From NCBI GenBank assembly GCA_002842755.1, contig PHDU01000001.1:62001-126000 (forward strand): a stretch of DNA of 64,000 bases. Direction: 5' to 3'. This stretch comes from Bacteroidetes bacterium HGW-Bacteroidetes-1. GTDB lineage: Bacteria > Bacteroidota > Bacteroidia > Bacteroidales > F082. Positions 52,374 through 61,581 of this stretch are shown here, one piece after another. The notes beneath the pieces were generated by a model. That model had not been told where the DNA came from. It did not search any database and saw only the letters and a list, made by a program, of their open reading frames with translations. Position 1 is the stretch's first letter. Each line of letters starts with the position of its first letter. The translations under genes and the position numbers were made by a program.

Positions 52374-54782
52374 TTAAAATCGGTACTGAATTGAAAAAAT
52401 AACATTTCTACCCGAAGCAACCAAGCCGGAAGAATAAGGCTTGTAGCGCTGATCCGTTAAATTCTCGATACCTGCACTAAAAGTTAATTTATCAGAAGCC
52501 ATAACCATTGCCTTGAGATTAAGCGTGTACCATGCTGGTGAAAAAGGATTTCCATTGTCATCAATCGCGTACATATAGTCTTTTCCTTTCTCTTCCTCCG
52601 GCATATCTTCAAAGCTCTTTTCTGCACTGTATTGTGTATTTAACTCTACTTGCACTTTTCCGGCAGAGAAACGCAGTCTTGTAAGCCCAAACGTTGGAGC
52701 AGCATGTCGCAAGGGGCTTTTAGAGCCGTCATCAAGCTCTTCTTCACCTTTCTGCCAGGACAGGTGTGAATACAATGAAAATCCTTTTGGCAGTTTTACT
52801 TCAAGCCCTGCCTGAACGCCGTATACATCAGCCCTTGCTGCATTTTGTATTGCTAAAACACGACTCATTTCACCGTTGTACAACATACTATCCATACCAT
52901 TTAGCTGGAAAATCCGGCGAACCATCGCATCATTCAGAATGGTATAGAATGCTGACAAGTTGAACTTTACAACATCTCCAAAAACTTTTGCGATTCCTAA
53001 ATCGGCATTATAAGCATATTCAGCCCTAAGATCAGGATTTGGAATCATAACAGTACCCGGTTCAGAATCAAATATTTTACCCATATCATCAATATTGGGA
53101 GCTCTAAAACCAGTAGAAAGATTCATACTAAAAGTAAAACTTTGTACCGGATTAAAAACAAAGCCAATACTGCCGTTCAGCGAACCTTTGTTTAAAGTAG
53201 CTGTAGAAAATGGCAGAGGATAGAAAGTAGTATCAAAGTCGGCATTGATAGCAAAACGCGTATAACGGAGGCCTGCTTGCATCATTGATCTTGCTGAAAG
53301 CTGATATTGATAGTTTGCAAATACTGCGTAAGATGACCAGTCCGATTGTGGATAACGTGCAGGACCAGGTAAAGTTTCACCGGTTTTAATATTTTCATCC
53401 GTACCAGTTGAAGCAACTTTATTTAAAACTGCTTCCACTCCATATAGCAATTTACTTGAAACACTCATTCGTTTGTTCATATCAAGATTGATTGAATATG
53501 CATCAACTTTTTCAATACGATGGCGAAGCGTGTTTTTATTGAAATCCCTATCGTGTCTGCTTTCCTCAAAAAACTGCGAAGCAAACGTAAATTGAAGTTG
53601 ATCGTAAAGGAAACTATCGCCCGAATGGGTAGCTTTAACGCTATTCATCATCCAAACCTGAGGACCATAGAACCACTCTGCACTTCGGGGCAAACCACTG
53701 CGATAACGCAACAATCTGTCGTAACGTGAATAATCTGAGGTGGTTGAATAATGAAAAGCATACTCAAGATCAAGGTGTTCCGATGGTCTGTAACGGAATT
53801 TCTGCATCAGGTTCTGTTGCGAATAGCCAGTCGGATTTTGCACAAGTGGGTTTGGATTTGTTACTACTCTGTCAAGACTATCCACACGGACCACATACTC
53901 CTTTCGAAGGTATTCCTCAGGTCCGTTAGAGCCCATTCTGAGATTTTCAAATTGATTAAAACTGAAACTCGTAACGGATGCCCATTTCATCCCCCCCATT
54001 TGCAAATCAATATGCATGGTCCTTTCATTGTTGGCAGAAGAGTATCTGGAAACCACATTACCTTTAAACAGCATGATGCTGTCGTCGGACAATGCCGGTA
54101 GCAGTGTTGTAAAAAGCATTGCCCCACCAATGGCATCACTACCATAATTGACTGAGCCAGGCCCGAAAAGCACTTCTGCGGATTGAATTGCAAAAGGATC
54201 AATTGAAATAATATTCTGCAAATTACCACTTCGAAAGATGGCGTTGTTCATGCGTACACCATCTACTGCAATAAGCAGTCGATTGGTTGCAAAACCTCTT
54301 ATCATAGGACTTCCTCCACCTTGCTGACTTTTCTGTATAAAGACTTCTCCACTGATACCTACCAGATCGGCAGCTGTCTGAGGATTTTGCATCGTGATTT
54401 CTGTTGGGCGGATGGTTGATACCCTTTGAGACAATTCACGACGCGACTGTGCCCAACGGGAAGCCGAAATTACTACCTCTTCAAGGTTGAAATTTGAAGG
54501 TTTAAGAAGTATTGTGTATTTTTTACTTTGTAAAACACTATACGATAACACTTTAGGCTGATGGCCAAGAATATTAAAAAATATACTGTCAGCTTCCTTA
54601 AAAGAGGTGAGGTCAGCGCGACCTCGCTCATCTGTTAAAGATGTGGCTCTTGGTTGGTAGCTCGATATGCTCACATAGGGTAATGGACTGCGTGTTTCCG
54701 CGTCAAGCACTGTAATCACCTGCGCGCCTAAAACCCATTGACCCATTGCCAAAACAAAGGTCAATAATATCCTGATTTTCAT
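52374..54782 (-). CDS. TonB-dependent outer-membrane receptor (heme/hemoglobin-receptor-like)
   Basis: An 802-residue receptor: signal peptide (ILLTFVLAMGQWVLGA), an N-terminal carboxypeptidase-regulatory-like domain (residues 20-100), plug domain (ISGEVFIQKSQQGGGSPMIRG and VDGVRMNNAIFRSG, then VLFGPGSVNYGSDAIGGAML) and a 22-strand barrel ending in IFSIQYRF with terminal Phe. The plug wording is that of the hemoglobin/transferrin/lactoferrin class (HmuR-like), though no heme-binding histidines can be assigned. No SusD-like gene is adjacent. It follows the 180-residue unknown gene by 71 bases. Confidence 0.92.
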   Translation of the reverse strand: MKIRILLTFVLAMGQWVLGAQVITVLDAETRSPLPYVSISSYQPRATSLTDERGRADLTSFKEADSIFFNILGHQPKVLSYSVLQSKKYTILLKPSNFNLEEVVISASRWAQSRRELSQRVSTIRPTEITMQNPQTAADLVGISGEVFIQKSQQGGGSPMIRGFATNRLLIAVDGVRMNNAIFRSGNLQNIISIDPFAIQSAEVLFGPGSVNYGSDAIGGAMLFTTLLPALSDDSIMLFKGNVVSRYSSANNERTMHIDLQMGGMKWASVTSFSFNQFENLRMGSNGPEEYLRKEYVVRVDSLDRVVTNPNPLVQNPTGYSQQNLMQKFRYRPSEHLDLEYAFHYSTTSDYSRYDRLLRYRSGLPRSAEWFYGPQVWMMNSVKATHSGDSFLYDQLQFTFASQFFEESRHDRDFNKNTLRHRIEKVDAYSINLDMNKRMSVSSKLLYGVEAVLNKVASTGTDENIKTGETLPGPARYPQSDWSSYAVFANYQYQLSARSMMQAGLRYTRFAINADFDTTFYPLPFSTATLNKGSLNGSIGFVFNPVQSFTFSMNLSTGFRAPNIDDMGKIFDSEPGTVMIPNPDLRAEYAYNADLGIAKVFGDVVKFNLSAFYTILNDAMVRRIFQLNGMDSMLYNGEMSRVLAIQNAARADVYGVQAGLEVKLPKGFSLYSHLSWQKGEEELDDGSKSPLRHAAPTFGLTRLRFSAGKVQVELNTQYSAEKSFEDMPEEEKGKDYMYAIDDNGNPFSPAWYTLNLKAMVMASDKLTFSAGIENLTDQRYKPYSSGLVASGRNVIFSIQYRF

Positions 54783-54853
54783 TCTACTACTTATTATTTA
54801 TGTATATATTGATTGAAAAGTGGTGTTTAAACCAAATAAAAATTCTAAAAAAT

Positions 54854-55396
54854 TCAACCAACACTACAGGGCGGATGCTCCCATTTTGCTTGGCACCACT
54901 CTTTAATTGAAAAAAAATATAAAAAGTTATTTTCTGAAGTATCTTGATAAAGAAAATCATTATTGTCTTCTCCAATTGGCTCACAAAATAGCAGCGACAA
55001 AGATGACAAGTATTCTGAAGGTTGTTGTTCTGATTGATTGTCAAAGTCTGTCATCAACTTTTCAATTCTCTTTTTCAGTTGGGTTTCTTTATGGTCGGGA
55101 TAGACCAGATACCAAGTTACATCCCCAATAATTTCCTGCTCAAGAATATCGTACATCTGTCCCATGTAAACAAACTCTCTGGAATGAATACGTTTGAAAA
55201 CAGGATTTGGTTCAAGTTCAAGAAAGTGTGGAATCTCGAGAAACATAAGTTCATCACTTACAAATCCTTCCAGATATTTCTTTTTAACTTCTTTACGTAC
55301 CGATTGTTTCTGAACATAAAAGACCCAGCTCGTTCCAAGCTGAACGAGAAACAGCATTACAAGTAATAACCCGATGATTGTCCTAACTTTCTTCAA
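54854..55396 (-). CDS. Hypothetical membrane-anchored protein
   Basis: A 180-residue protein with one N-terminal hydrophobic helix (TIIGLLLVMLFLVQLGTSWVFY), then a charged extracytoplasmic region. An EFVYMGQMYDILEQEIIGD stretch and the C-terminus SIKEWCQAKWEHPPCSVG have two closely placed cysteines. I recognise no family. It is directly upstream of the TonB receptor on the same strand, so a role with that receptor is possible but unproven. Confidence 0.65.
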   Translation of the reverse strand: MKKVRTIIGLLLVMLFLVQLGTSWVFYVQKQSVRKEVKKKYLEGFVSDELMFLEIPHFLELEPNPVFKRIHSREFVYMGQMYDILEQEIIGDVTWYLVYPDHKETQLKKRIEKLMTDFDNQSEQQPSEYLSSLSLLFCEPIGEDNNDFLYQDTSENNFLYFFSIKEWCQAKWEHPPCSVG

Positions 55397-55491
55397 AACG
55401 GTGTAAAAGTAAATAAATATGTGGAGTAGAAAATATGGGATCCTATTTTAAATACTGCTCTTTTATTATTTAAATTTAGAATAGTCCAATT

Positions 55492-56046
55492 TCAATCAAT
55501 CCACAATTTCATTTTCATTTTAAACCAACGAAACCCAAAAACGATGTATTCAAATAGAAGCAAAATGAGAGAGAAGGTGGCAAAAGTCCATTTTGCTGAG
55601 GTAAAAAAAGAACCGGTAGCTATCGCTCTATGATGCATATCCGGAAAACTTCCAAGCAATAACAATGTATTAAAGTTTTCCATATAATCGAAAAATACAA
55701 TAGCGAAAGGTATCAATGCTATGTAAAGTAGTTTCTTTCGGGCTGAGAACAGAACATTTGTTATTGCAAGCAATAAAAAAACCAATAACAATCCATATAC
55801 AATTGGATAAATCATATCAACTGTAGCAGTCAGAATGAAATAGTCGGCCCTCCCTTGTTCACTTATTTTTTCGAATAGTTCAAAAACTTCTGCATACGAA
55901 TAACTGAACCTAACATCAAGACTTTGCAACAGTTTGCCTTCATGCTTTAGTTCAAACAATTTGAATAAATAGAGATTGAAAAAAAGCAAAATAACCGTTA
56001 AAATAGCGATATTCCTTGATGTTGAGAGAGCAAGAAATTTTTTCAT
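55492..56046 (-). CDS. Hypothetical four-helix membrane protein
   Basis: A 184-residue protein with four predicted membrane helices (about 13-32, 70-95, 108-125, 150-170) and a periplasmic stretch SFSYSYAEVFELFEKISEQG-like after the first. No known family. It begins 11 bases after the C25 peptidase stop and is likely cotranscribed with it. Confidence 0.7.
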   Translation of the reverse strand: MKKFLALSTSRNIAILTVILLFFNLYLFKLFELKHEGKLLQSLDVRFSYSYAEVFELFEKISEQGRADYFILTATVDMIYPIVYGLLLVFLLLAITNVLFSARKKLLYIALIPFAIVFFDYMENFNTLLLLGSFPDMHHRAIATGSFFTSAKWTFATFSLILLLFEYIVFGFRWFKMKMKLWID

Positions 56047-56057
56047 AATTAAAAGAA

Positions 56058-59000
56058 TTACTTCTCAATAATGATTTTAGTCCTGAAAGTAGTATGTTCA
56101 TCAAATACTTCAAGAATATACATTCCGGCTTGAAGGTGGTCTGCATTAACAATGGATCTTTTTGGCAGAAGAACGTCCTCTAAAACCAATTTACCGGCAA
56201 TATCAATCATTCTCATGTGAATCGGTTTATTGTCACAAGAGGCTATAACGAACCGGCCTGCATTTGGATTCGGGAAAACAGATACATTAAAAGGAGCCAA
56301 TCGTTCTCCAAGGTCAATAACCATTGTAGTCCCCGGAAAAGTAATCTTATCAATCCAGGCACAATCGCTACCTGTGGAAACGCTCATATCTTTGGTGTAT
56401 GACCACCGAAGGATATGAGAGCCTGAAGAAACCGGATAACTTAACTCTTGCCAGCCCATTTCACCTGACCACTGATCAATCAGATTGTCATCCACAAAAA
56501 ATTTCAGATAATCGTAATTAGCTTCTGAAGATACTTTTCGTGCAAAGCTGATCTCATCATCGGCAAATACGATTAAACTTATCCAAAGATCGGATTGAAA
56601 ATCATGTCCGATGGCGCCTGATTTTACACAATAAGTTCCCTCAAAGGGCTGTTCCATATTTAACGTCCAATTGGCGTTGCCTCCATGATGCCATTCATAG
56701 GCATTAAAATCACCTGATTCAAAACTTTCGATTCGCAATCCAACAGGTAAAAAGAATTGCTTTGAATCCTCATATCCTGAAGGTGCTTCAACTTGGAAAT
56801 TAAAATCTACAACGGTACCATAGGGCGCATCAGCACTCACCGAAAGCTCAAAAACCGCTGTTTTACTTTCACCAGGAATCATCTCTTCCAAAAATTGTTG
56901 TGTCTGACTGATCAAAACATAAGAACTGGATGAATATAAACTTGCAATTACAGCATAAGCAGTACTTCCACCTGCATTGGTTGCAACAATGGATAAAGAA
57001 ACTGTTTCACCCGGATCGAGCATTCCATTGCCATTTCCGGAAATTAAATCGTTTATTGTTAAGTCGCTAACAACCATTTCCGGAGCATACAAAGGAATAT
57101 TGAATGAACTGGTCCAAATCTGGTCGCCATTGGAGCACGTCAAAATGAAATTAACGAGTTCCTGATTCGGAATTTCCGGATTGATTTCAAAAGAAAATGC
57201 ATTATCGAGACTGACTGATGCCCCTGCTGGTAATTCAGAAATTGTTGTTGTTCCGTTAAGTATAGTCACGAAAGAACTTGTTGAAGTTAATTGGGCAGAT
57301 ACATTCTGAGCCAAAGCCATTCCAACATTCTTAATTTGCATGTTTAAGTTGATAGTCTCACCATAGTCTGCCAATCCATTGCCATTTCCGCCATTCGTAT
57401 CATCGATAGCATTACTCTCATACACAACATATGGCCCTTCATTGGGGATGACCATCAAATCAAATGACTCAGGAAGCGCATTATAGCCAACAACCTGAAG
57501 TGTTGCAGCTCCAATTTCAACAATTGGGGGATCAAACACCAATTCAGCCAGGCCGGTTTGGTTGGTCTGTGCAACAGCAATAATCTCTTCATTTTTCATG
57601 ACACTACAAACAAAATTCACTGCAGGAAATCCATTCAATGAAACGGTGACCTGCGTTCCCGGAGCACCAAGTACGATTTCAGGCTGATAACTTACTTGTG
57701 GCTGAACAGGCTCTGCAGTCCAAACGCTCAAGGCGGGATCGCCTAAAAGGTTAAGATCATAAAAGTTCCAGCGAAGTGCCCCCTCTTCCCATTGTCCGGG
57801 CGCAGTAACCCAAGGCGCAGTCATTGCTTTTCCTTCTACCATGGCACTACCCAGAAAATTGATTTTCTCATGAAAGAGAGCATCCGTCATTTCACGATGA
57901 AGATGGGCTGCAGGACCTTCCGTCTGACCTTCATTAAACCAACCGTACCGTGAATTGCCAATTACGGCCACAGCAAAGTTTTCAATATTGACCATTTTCT
58001 CAAGAATACAGTCATTATAATCAAAAGCTCCACAATCGCAGCCGTGTGTTTGAAGGATTGAATAATTCCTGATAATGCCATTGTTCTGAGAAAAATTAGC
58101 GTTTGTGATGTCGGAATTCGACATCTTTGCCACATAAGTCTGACTTGAATGACCAACATGGTGCACGAACTGTTTCCCTTGTCCAATTGCATTGATAAGG
58201 TCATTTTTCGACCAGTTGTAATCTTCTTCATAAAGCTTCTGAAAGCTATATCCGCTTGGAATACCATACGTTGTATATCCATTATCACTGCGGTCACCAA
58301 TCAAAAGCTCCAGATAGTCGCTACCCCAGGTAATAGGGTTATTGTATAGATTCTCTCCGACAAACAAGGGTTTTGTAAATTCTCCCAAAACAGGTTGATT
58401 TTGATAACTTATACTTTTGTGAATCAAATTTGCAAGCTCTGTTGCATTGCTAAATGGAAAACGACCAACTGCTACTTCAGGCAGCAAATCGTCTTCACCT
58501 GGCTCACCCCATTTATTATCATTGTCCGTGTTCCAATTGCCATCGAGAGCAGAATAATAAAGATCGGCAGGAATACCAGTATCAGTATAACCACTTCCAG
58601 ACTGCACGTAACAATAAAAGCCACGATATGGAACAAGTTCAACATCACCCCCGATAAGCACCGTTTCAATGGCATGTGTTTGGTACTCCTGAATAATAAA
58701 ATTACGAATTTTTTCCTGCAAGTCAACCCCATTCAAATTTGAGGCAATAAATTCGATCGATTTGATCATTGTCCTCATACCCCGACTTTTGCACATTGAA
58801 ACAAGATCGGCAAATCCTGATTCATACATTTGAGGGGTGATAATAAGCAATTCGTAATCTTCAGAATTTTTAGATTTTCCGGCATATAATTGCAGTGCTT
58901 CGGGATTCTGAGCCAGCCTTTCGACTCTGGAACTAATTTTTTTATCGGAATACAACATGGAAGCACTTGCTTCAGCATTTGGGTCTGCTCCAGTATGTAG

Positions 59001-59498
59001 AATGACTGTCACTTTGGCGAAGTACTTCACTTCCCCGGTTACAGGAATATATTCAAAAGGAGTAAAAGACGAAAACGCGAACGAATGGCCATTCATGGTT
59101 TGGGTAGTAAGCTGACCAAATGATGAAGATGGGTAAGGTTTAGAAGAGGTATAAATATCTTCGTTTTTCATGAAGTCCGATCTTTTTTTCTCCGACAGTG
59201 GCCTGGATGGTTGCGCTGGCATGATATTAAAACTGCCTGTCAGTTTCACTTCATTTTCGCGGAGGACTTCAATCCAAACAGCCTTATGGCCGGGAGGTAG
59301 CAACAGACTTACAGCCTGATAAGGCAACAAAGGTTCACCAACACGATTTGTTAGCATGGTGTTGTTCATATTCAAGAGATCATATTCACCATGTCGGCTT
59401 ACATCTGGGCCAGTGAAATAATAAGTGTGCTGAATTTCGCCAGAAAAGGCCATTAATGTGTTAAACACAATGACAAGCGCAATAAAGAATCTTTTCAT
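56058..59498 (-). CDS. Gingipain-like C25 cysteine peptidase with T9SS sorting domain
   Basis: An 1146-residue exported peptidase. It has a signal peptide (FFIALVIVFNTLMAFSG), a propeptide-like beta domain to about 200 and a C25 catalytic domain (about 215-600). The catalytic dyad is His450 in FVHHVGHSSQTYVAK and Cys487 in LQTHGCDCGAFDYND, followed by AVIGNSRYGWFNEGQTEGPA. Then come several immunoglobulin/CARDB-like domains (about 630-930), a jelly-roll-like domain and a T9SS sorting domain (FPNPNAGRFVIA, DIAGKLV, LQAGMYILEV, final KIIIEK). Gingipain-type cleavage specificity (Arg or Lys) cannot be told. A -7 motif lies upstream and a small membrane protein gene follows. Confidence 0.94.
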   Translation of the reverse strand: MKRFFIALVIVFNTLMAFSGEIQHTYYFTGPDVSRHGEYDLLNMNNTMLTNRVGEPLLPYQAVSLLLPPGHKAVWIEVLRENEVKLTGSFNIMPAQPSRPLSEKKRSDFMKNEDIYTSSKPYPSSSFGQLTTQTMNGHSFAFSSFTPFEYIPVTGEVKYFAKVTVILHTGADPNAEASASMLYSDKKISSRVERLAQNPEALQLYAGKSKNSEDYELLIITPQMYESGFADLVSMCKSRGMRTMIKSIEFIASNLNGVDLQEKIRNFIIQEYQTHAIETVLIGGDVELVPYRGFYCYVQSGSGYTDTGIPADLYYSALDGNWNTDNDNKWGEPGEDDLLPEVAVGRFPFSNATELANLIHKSISYQNQPVLGEFTKPLFVGENLYNNPITWGSDYLELLIGDRSDNGYTTYGIPSGYSFQKLYEEDYNWSKNDLINAIGQGKQFVHHVGHSSQTYVAKMSNSDITNANFSQNNGIIRNYSILQTHGCDCGAFDYNDCILEKMVNIENFAVAVIGNSRYGWFNEGQTEGPAAHLHREMTDALFHEKINFLGSAMVEGKAMTAPWVTAPGQWEEGALRWNFYDLNLLGDPALSVWTAEPVQPQVSYQPEIVLGAPGTQVTVSLNGFPAVNFVCSVMKNEEIIAVAQTNQTGLAELVFDPPIVEIGAATLQVVGYNALPESFDLMVIPNEGPYVVYESNAIDDTNGGNGNGLADYGETINLNMQIKNVGMALAQNVSAQLTSTSSFVTILNGTTTISELPAGASVSLDNAFSFEINPEIPNQELVNFILTCSNGDQIWTSSFNIPLYAPEMVVSDLTINDLISGNGNGMLDPGETVSLSIVATNAGGSTAYAVIASLYSSSSYVLISQTQQFLEEMIPGESKTAVFELSVSADAPYGTVVDFNFQVEAPSGYEDSKQFFLPVGLRIESFESGDFNAYEWHHGGNANWTLNMEQPFEGTYCVKSGAIGHDFQSDLWISLIVFADDEISFARKVSSEANYDYLKFFVDDNLIDQWSGEMGWQELSYPVSSGSHILRWSYTKDMSVSTGSDCAWIDKITFPGTTMVIDLGERLAPFNVSVFPNPNAGRFVIASCDNKPIHMRMIDIAGKLVLEDVLLPKRSIVNADHLQAGMYILEVFDEHTTFRTKIIIEK

Positions 59499-59611
59499 AA
59501 AACATAATATTAATTAGACAACCCGTAGGGCTTTACTTACAATAAATACGACATAAGAACCGCGGCAAGATAGTGATATTGGGGTCAATGCAAATGCCAT
59601 GTTTTTCGGTC

Positions 59612-59619
59612 CAAAGTTA
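59612..59619 (-). promoter_or_regulatory. Putative -7 element for the C25 peptidase
   Basis: TAACTTTG on the minus strand, 113 bases upstream of the ATG at 59498, which implies a leader of about 105 bases. Confidence 0.35.
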
Positions 59620-59683
59620 TCAAATTCAAACCAGAACATAGCGAAATAAAATAATTTGTATTGAGTATAAACAGTAAAAGAAA

Positions 59684-61234
59684 TCAGTCGCCAATATCTT
59701 CCGTTGTTAGTTTTTGAAGTCGGTAAAAATAGTAGCCGTCTGCTTCTAAAAAATGTTCGTAATGGGGAATTTCCTGTGCTTGCAAAAAAAGCGATGAGTA
59801 ATCATTATTTTCAATTCTGTCTTTTCTTGCTGGAAAAATAATGTAAGCTATCCCAAGAGAATAAGCTCTTTCAGCAAAGGTTTGTGTGTTGAATTTCATC
59901 TTTTCAGTCACCTCCAAATATTCAAATAACTTAAACGTAACCATTCTATTTGTTTGAATCCCATTGAAAACAAAAGGGTAATCCGCCAGTACAATTTCAT
60001 TTTGAGCTTTTATCTGCAGAAGTGCATCTGCATGTAATGCAACAAAATCTTGATTTTTTTGCACGATTTGAACTACCATAGCAGCACTAAATCCTATTTG
60101 AAGCATAAATGCAATACAGAACAATAACTTTATGAAAAACCTATCTTGCTGAAGCAGTTTTTTAATACCAAAAGAAAAAATCAAGGCCATATAAGGCAGA
60201 AAATAAATGAGAAATCTTTCAGCTATTTGACTTCCTAACACATTCAGCGAAACAATAAGAATAAAAGTATATATAAGCAGAGGCTTCCTTTCGGCGATGA
60301 GTTGTTTAAAAAAAGGAATGAGTGAAAGCAGAAAAAAAACTGAAACCATCCAAACTTTGGTGCTCCAGAAAAACCTTTGATGCTCCATTGAAAGTTTTAC
60401 TACTACATTCCACAAAAAACCCAAAGGCCCTTTGCTGAGCCAGTTTCCCCCAACAGGATCGGGCCAGTTATTCATTTGAAATAAAAACAATTCAAATCGC
60501 CCGGCTTGCCACAGATCATAAAAATACAATAACGAGGTAATTCCGGCTGCAGCTGAAAACACGAAAAACGACTTGTAGTTTCGGTTTATAAGCAAAAGAA
60601 TAGCCCCGGCAACAGGAAATATCAAACCGTTCATATGGGTAAGAAAGGCCAGACCTGCAAAGATTCCACTGAACAAATAATCAAAGTTTTTAGTCTTTTC
60701 TGCTGACTTGTCAAGATTAATCCAGGAAAAAAACCCAAAAAGCATGACCAAAATTTCAGGACGATACGTGAATGCCAACGAAATGATGATAGGATTCACA
60801 ACCAAATAAAACACCCAAAGGAGGAAATCATTATTATCAAATTTGTTCGCATTAAGCTGTTTATATCTTCTTAGGATCACAAAAAATAATAAAAAAATTA
60901 TCAATGTGGCTATCCGAAAATAGTTCACAGACCAGCCAAAAAGTTTAATAATTCCCGCGCCAAGAAATATATTGAGTTTGTGGTAAACCATCAAACGCTC
61001 ATCCCAACCAAAAAAACCCTTTAAACTTTCTACTTTTACAACTCCATCTTTGGCAAGCCAATAAGCTTGTTCCCCAAACCATGCATCATCAATATAGATA
61101 TACCTATTCTTCAACGTCAGCACGAAACCAACTATCGCAATTATGATTACAATTAAAAGGCTATTGCTGCTGAAAAGAACAGAGAAATAATGGTTTATAA
61201 ACTTCTGTGAAGAAATCTTTCTTTGCTGATTCAT
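59684..61234 (-). CDS. GT39/ArnT-like membrane glycosyltransferase
   Basis: A 516-residue protein with about eleven membrane helices and the GT-C layout. An acidic pair sits in the first extracytoplasmic loop (RYIYIDDAWFGEQAYWLAKDG, residues 44-64), where dolichyl- or undecaprenyl-phosphate-sugar-using enzymes keep their catalytic Asp. It would transfer a sugar from a lipid carrier to a lipid or protein acceptor on the outer face of the inner membrane. The acceptor and sugar are unknown. It has its own -7 motif. Confidence 0.85.
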   Translation of the reverse strand: MNQQRKISSQKFINHYFSVLFSSNSLLIVIIIAIVGFVLTLKNRYIYIDDAWFGEQAYWLAKDGVVKVESLKGFFGWDERLMVYHKLNIFLGAGIIKLFGWSVNYFRIATLIIFLLFFVILRRYKQLNANKFDNNDFLLWVFYLVVNPIIISLAFTYRPEILVMLFGFFSWINLDKSAEKTKNFDYLFSGIFAGLAFLTHMNGLIFPVAGAILLLINRNYKSFFVFSAAAGITSLLYFYDLWQAGRFELFLFQMNNWPDPVGGNWLSKGPLGFLWNVVVKLSMEHQRFFWSTKVWMVSVFFLLSLIPFFKQLIAERKPLLIYTFILIVSLNVLGSQIAERFLIYFLPYMALIFSFGIKKLLQQDRFFIKLLFCIAFMLQIGFSAAMVVQIVQKNQDFVALHADALLQIKAQNEIVLADYPFVFNGIQTNRMVTFKLFEYLEVTEKMKFNTQTFAERAYSLGIAYIIFPARKDRIENNDYSSLFLQAQEIPHYEHFLEADGYYFYRLQKLTTEDIGD

Positions 61235-61581
61235 TTGGCCAGAGAATTTTATCAGGCAAAAATATACCTTATTCTGTCAGTTGCAACCAGCATTATCATT
61301 AGACAGAAAACAAAAAGAAAAAAGAGTATTTGCCTGGATATGAACATTTCAATATTGCTGGTCTGTAAAGGAAATATTCCAATTTTTCAGAAAATGCTTT
61401 GTAAGCTAAAAAAGATAGTTCACTAAATTATCATTAAGCATTGCCTTGTCATGAAGGTTTTGATGGGATATTATTCAGACATAATATAAACTTAACAATT
61501 TGGTAAACCCCCCTTAAATAGCGCTTTGAATAAAACAGATGACTTTTGTATCGTTAAACATTAACTCAAAATTTCAAAAAA
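61235..61581. other. Intergenic region between GT39-like gene and beta-helix lipoprotein gene
   Basis: No gene supported. It holds the GT39-like -7 motif near its left end and a near-match GACTTTTG at 61541-61548 that could serve the lipoprotein gene 33 bases downstream. Confidence 0.4.
61257..61264 (-). promoter_or_regulatory. Putative -7 element for the GT39-like gene
   Basis: TATTTTTG on the minus strand, 22 bases upstream of the ATG at 61234. Confidence 0.5.

Noticed and set aside
61223-61426. 67-codon plus-strand open frame overlapping the start of the GT39-like gene
   Set aside because: It has no family resemblance, covers the GT39 promoter motif and has a composition typical of non-coding AT-rich DNA.
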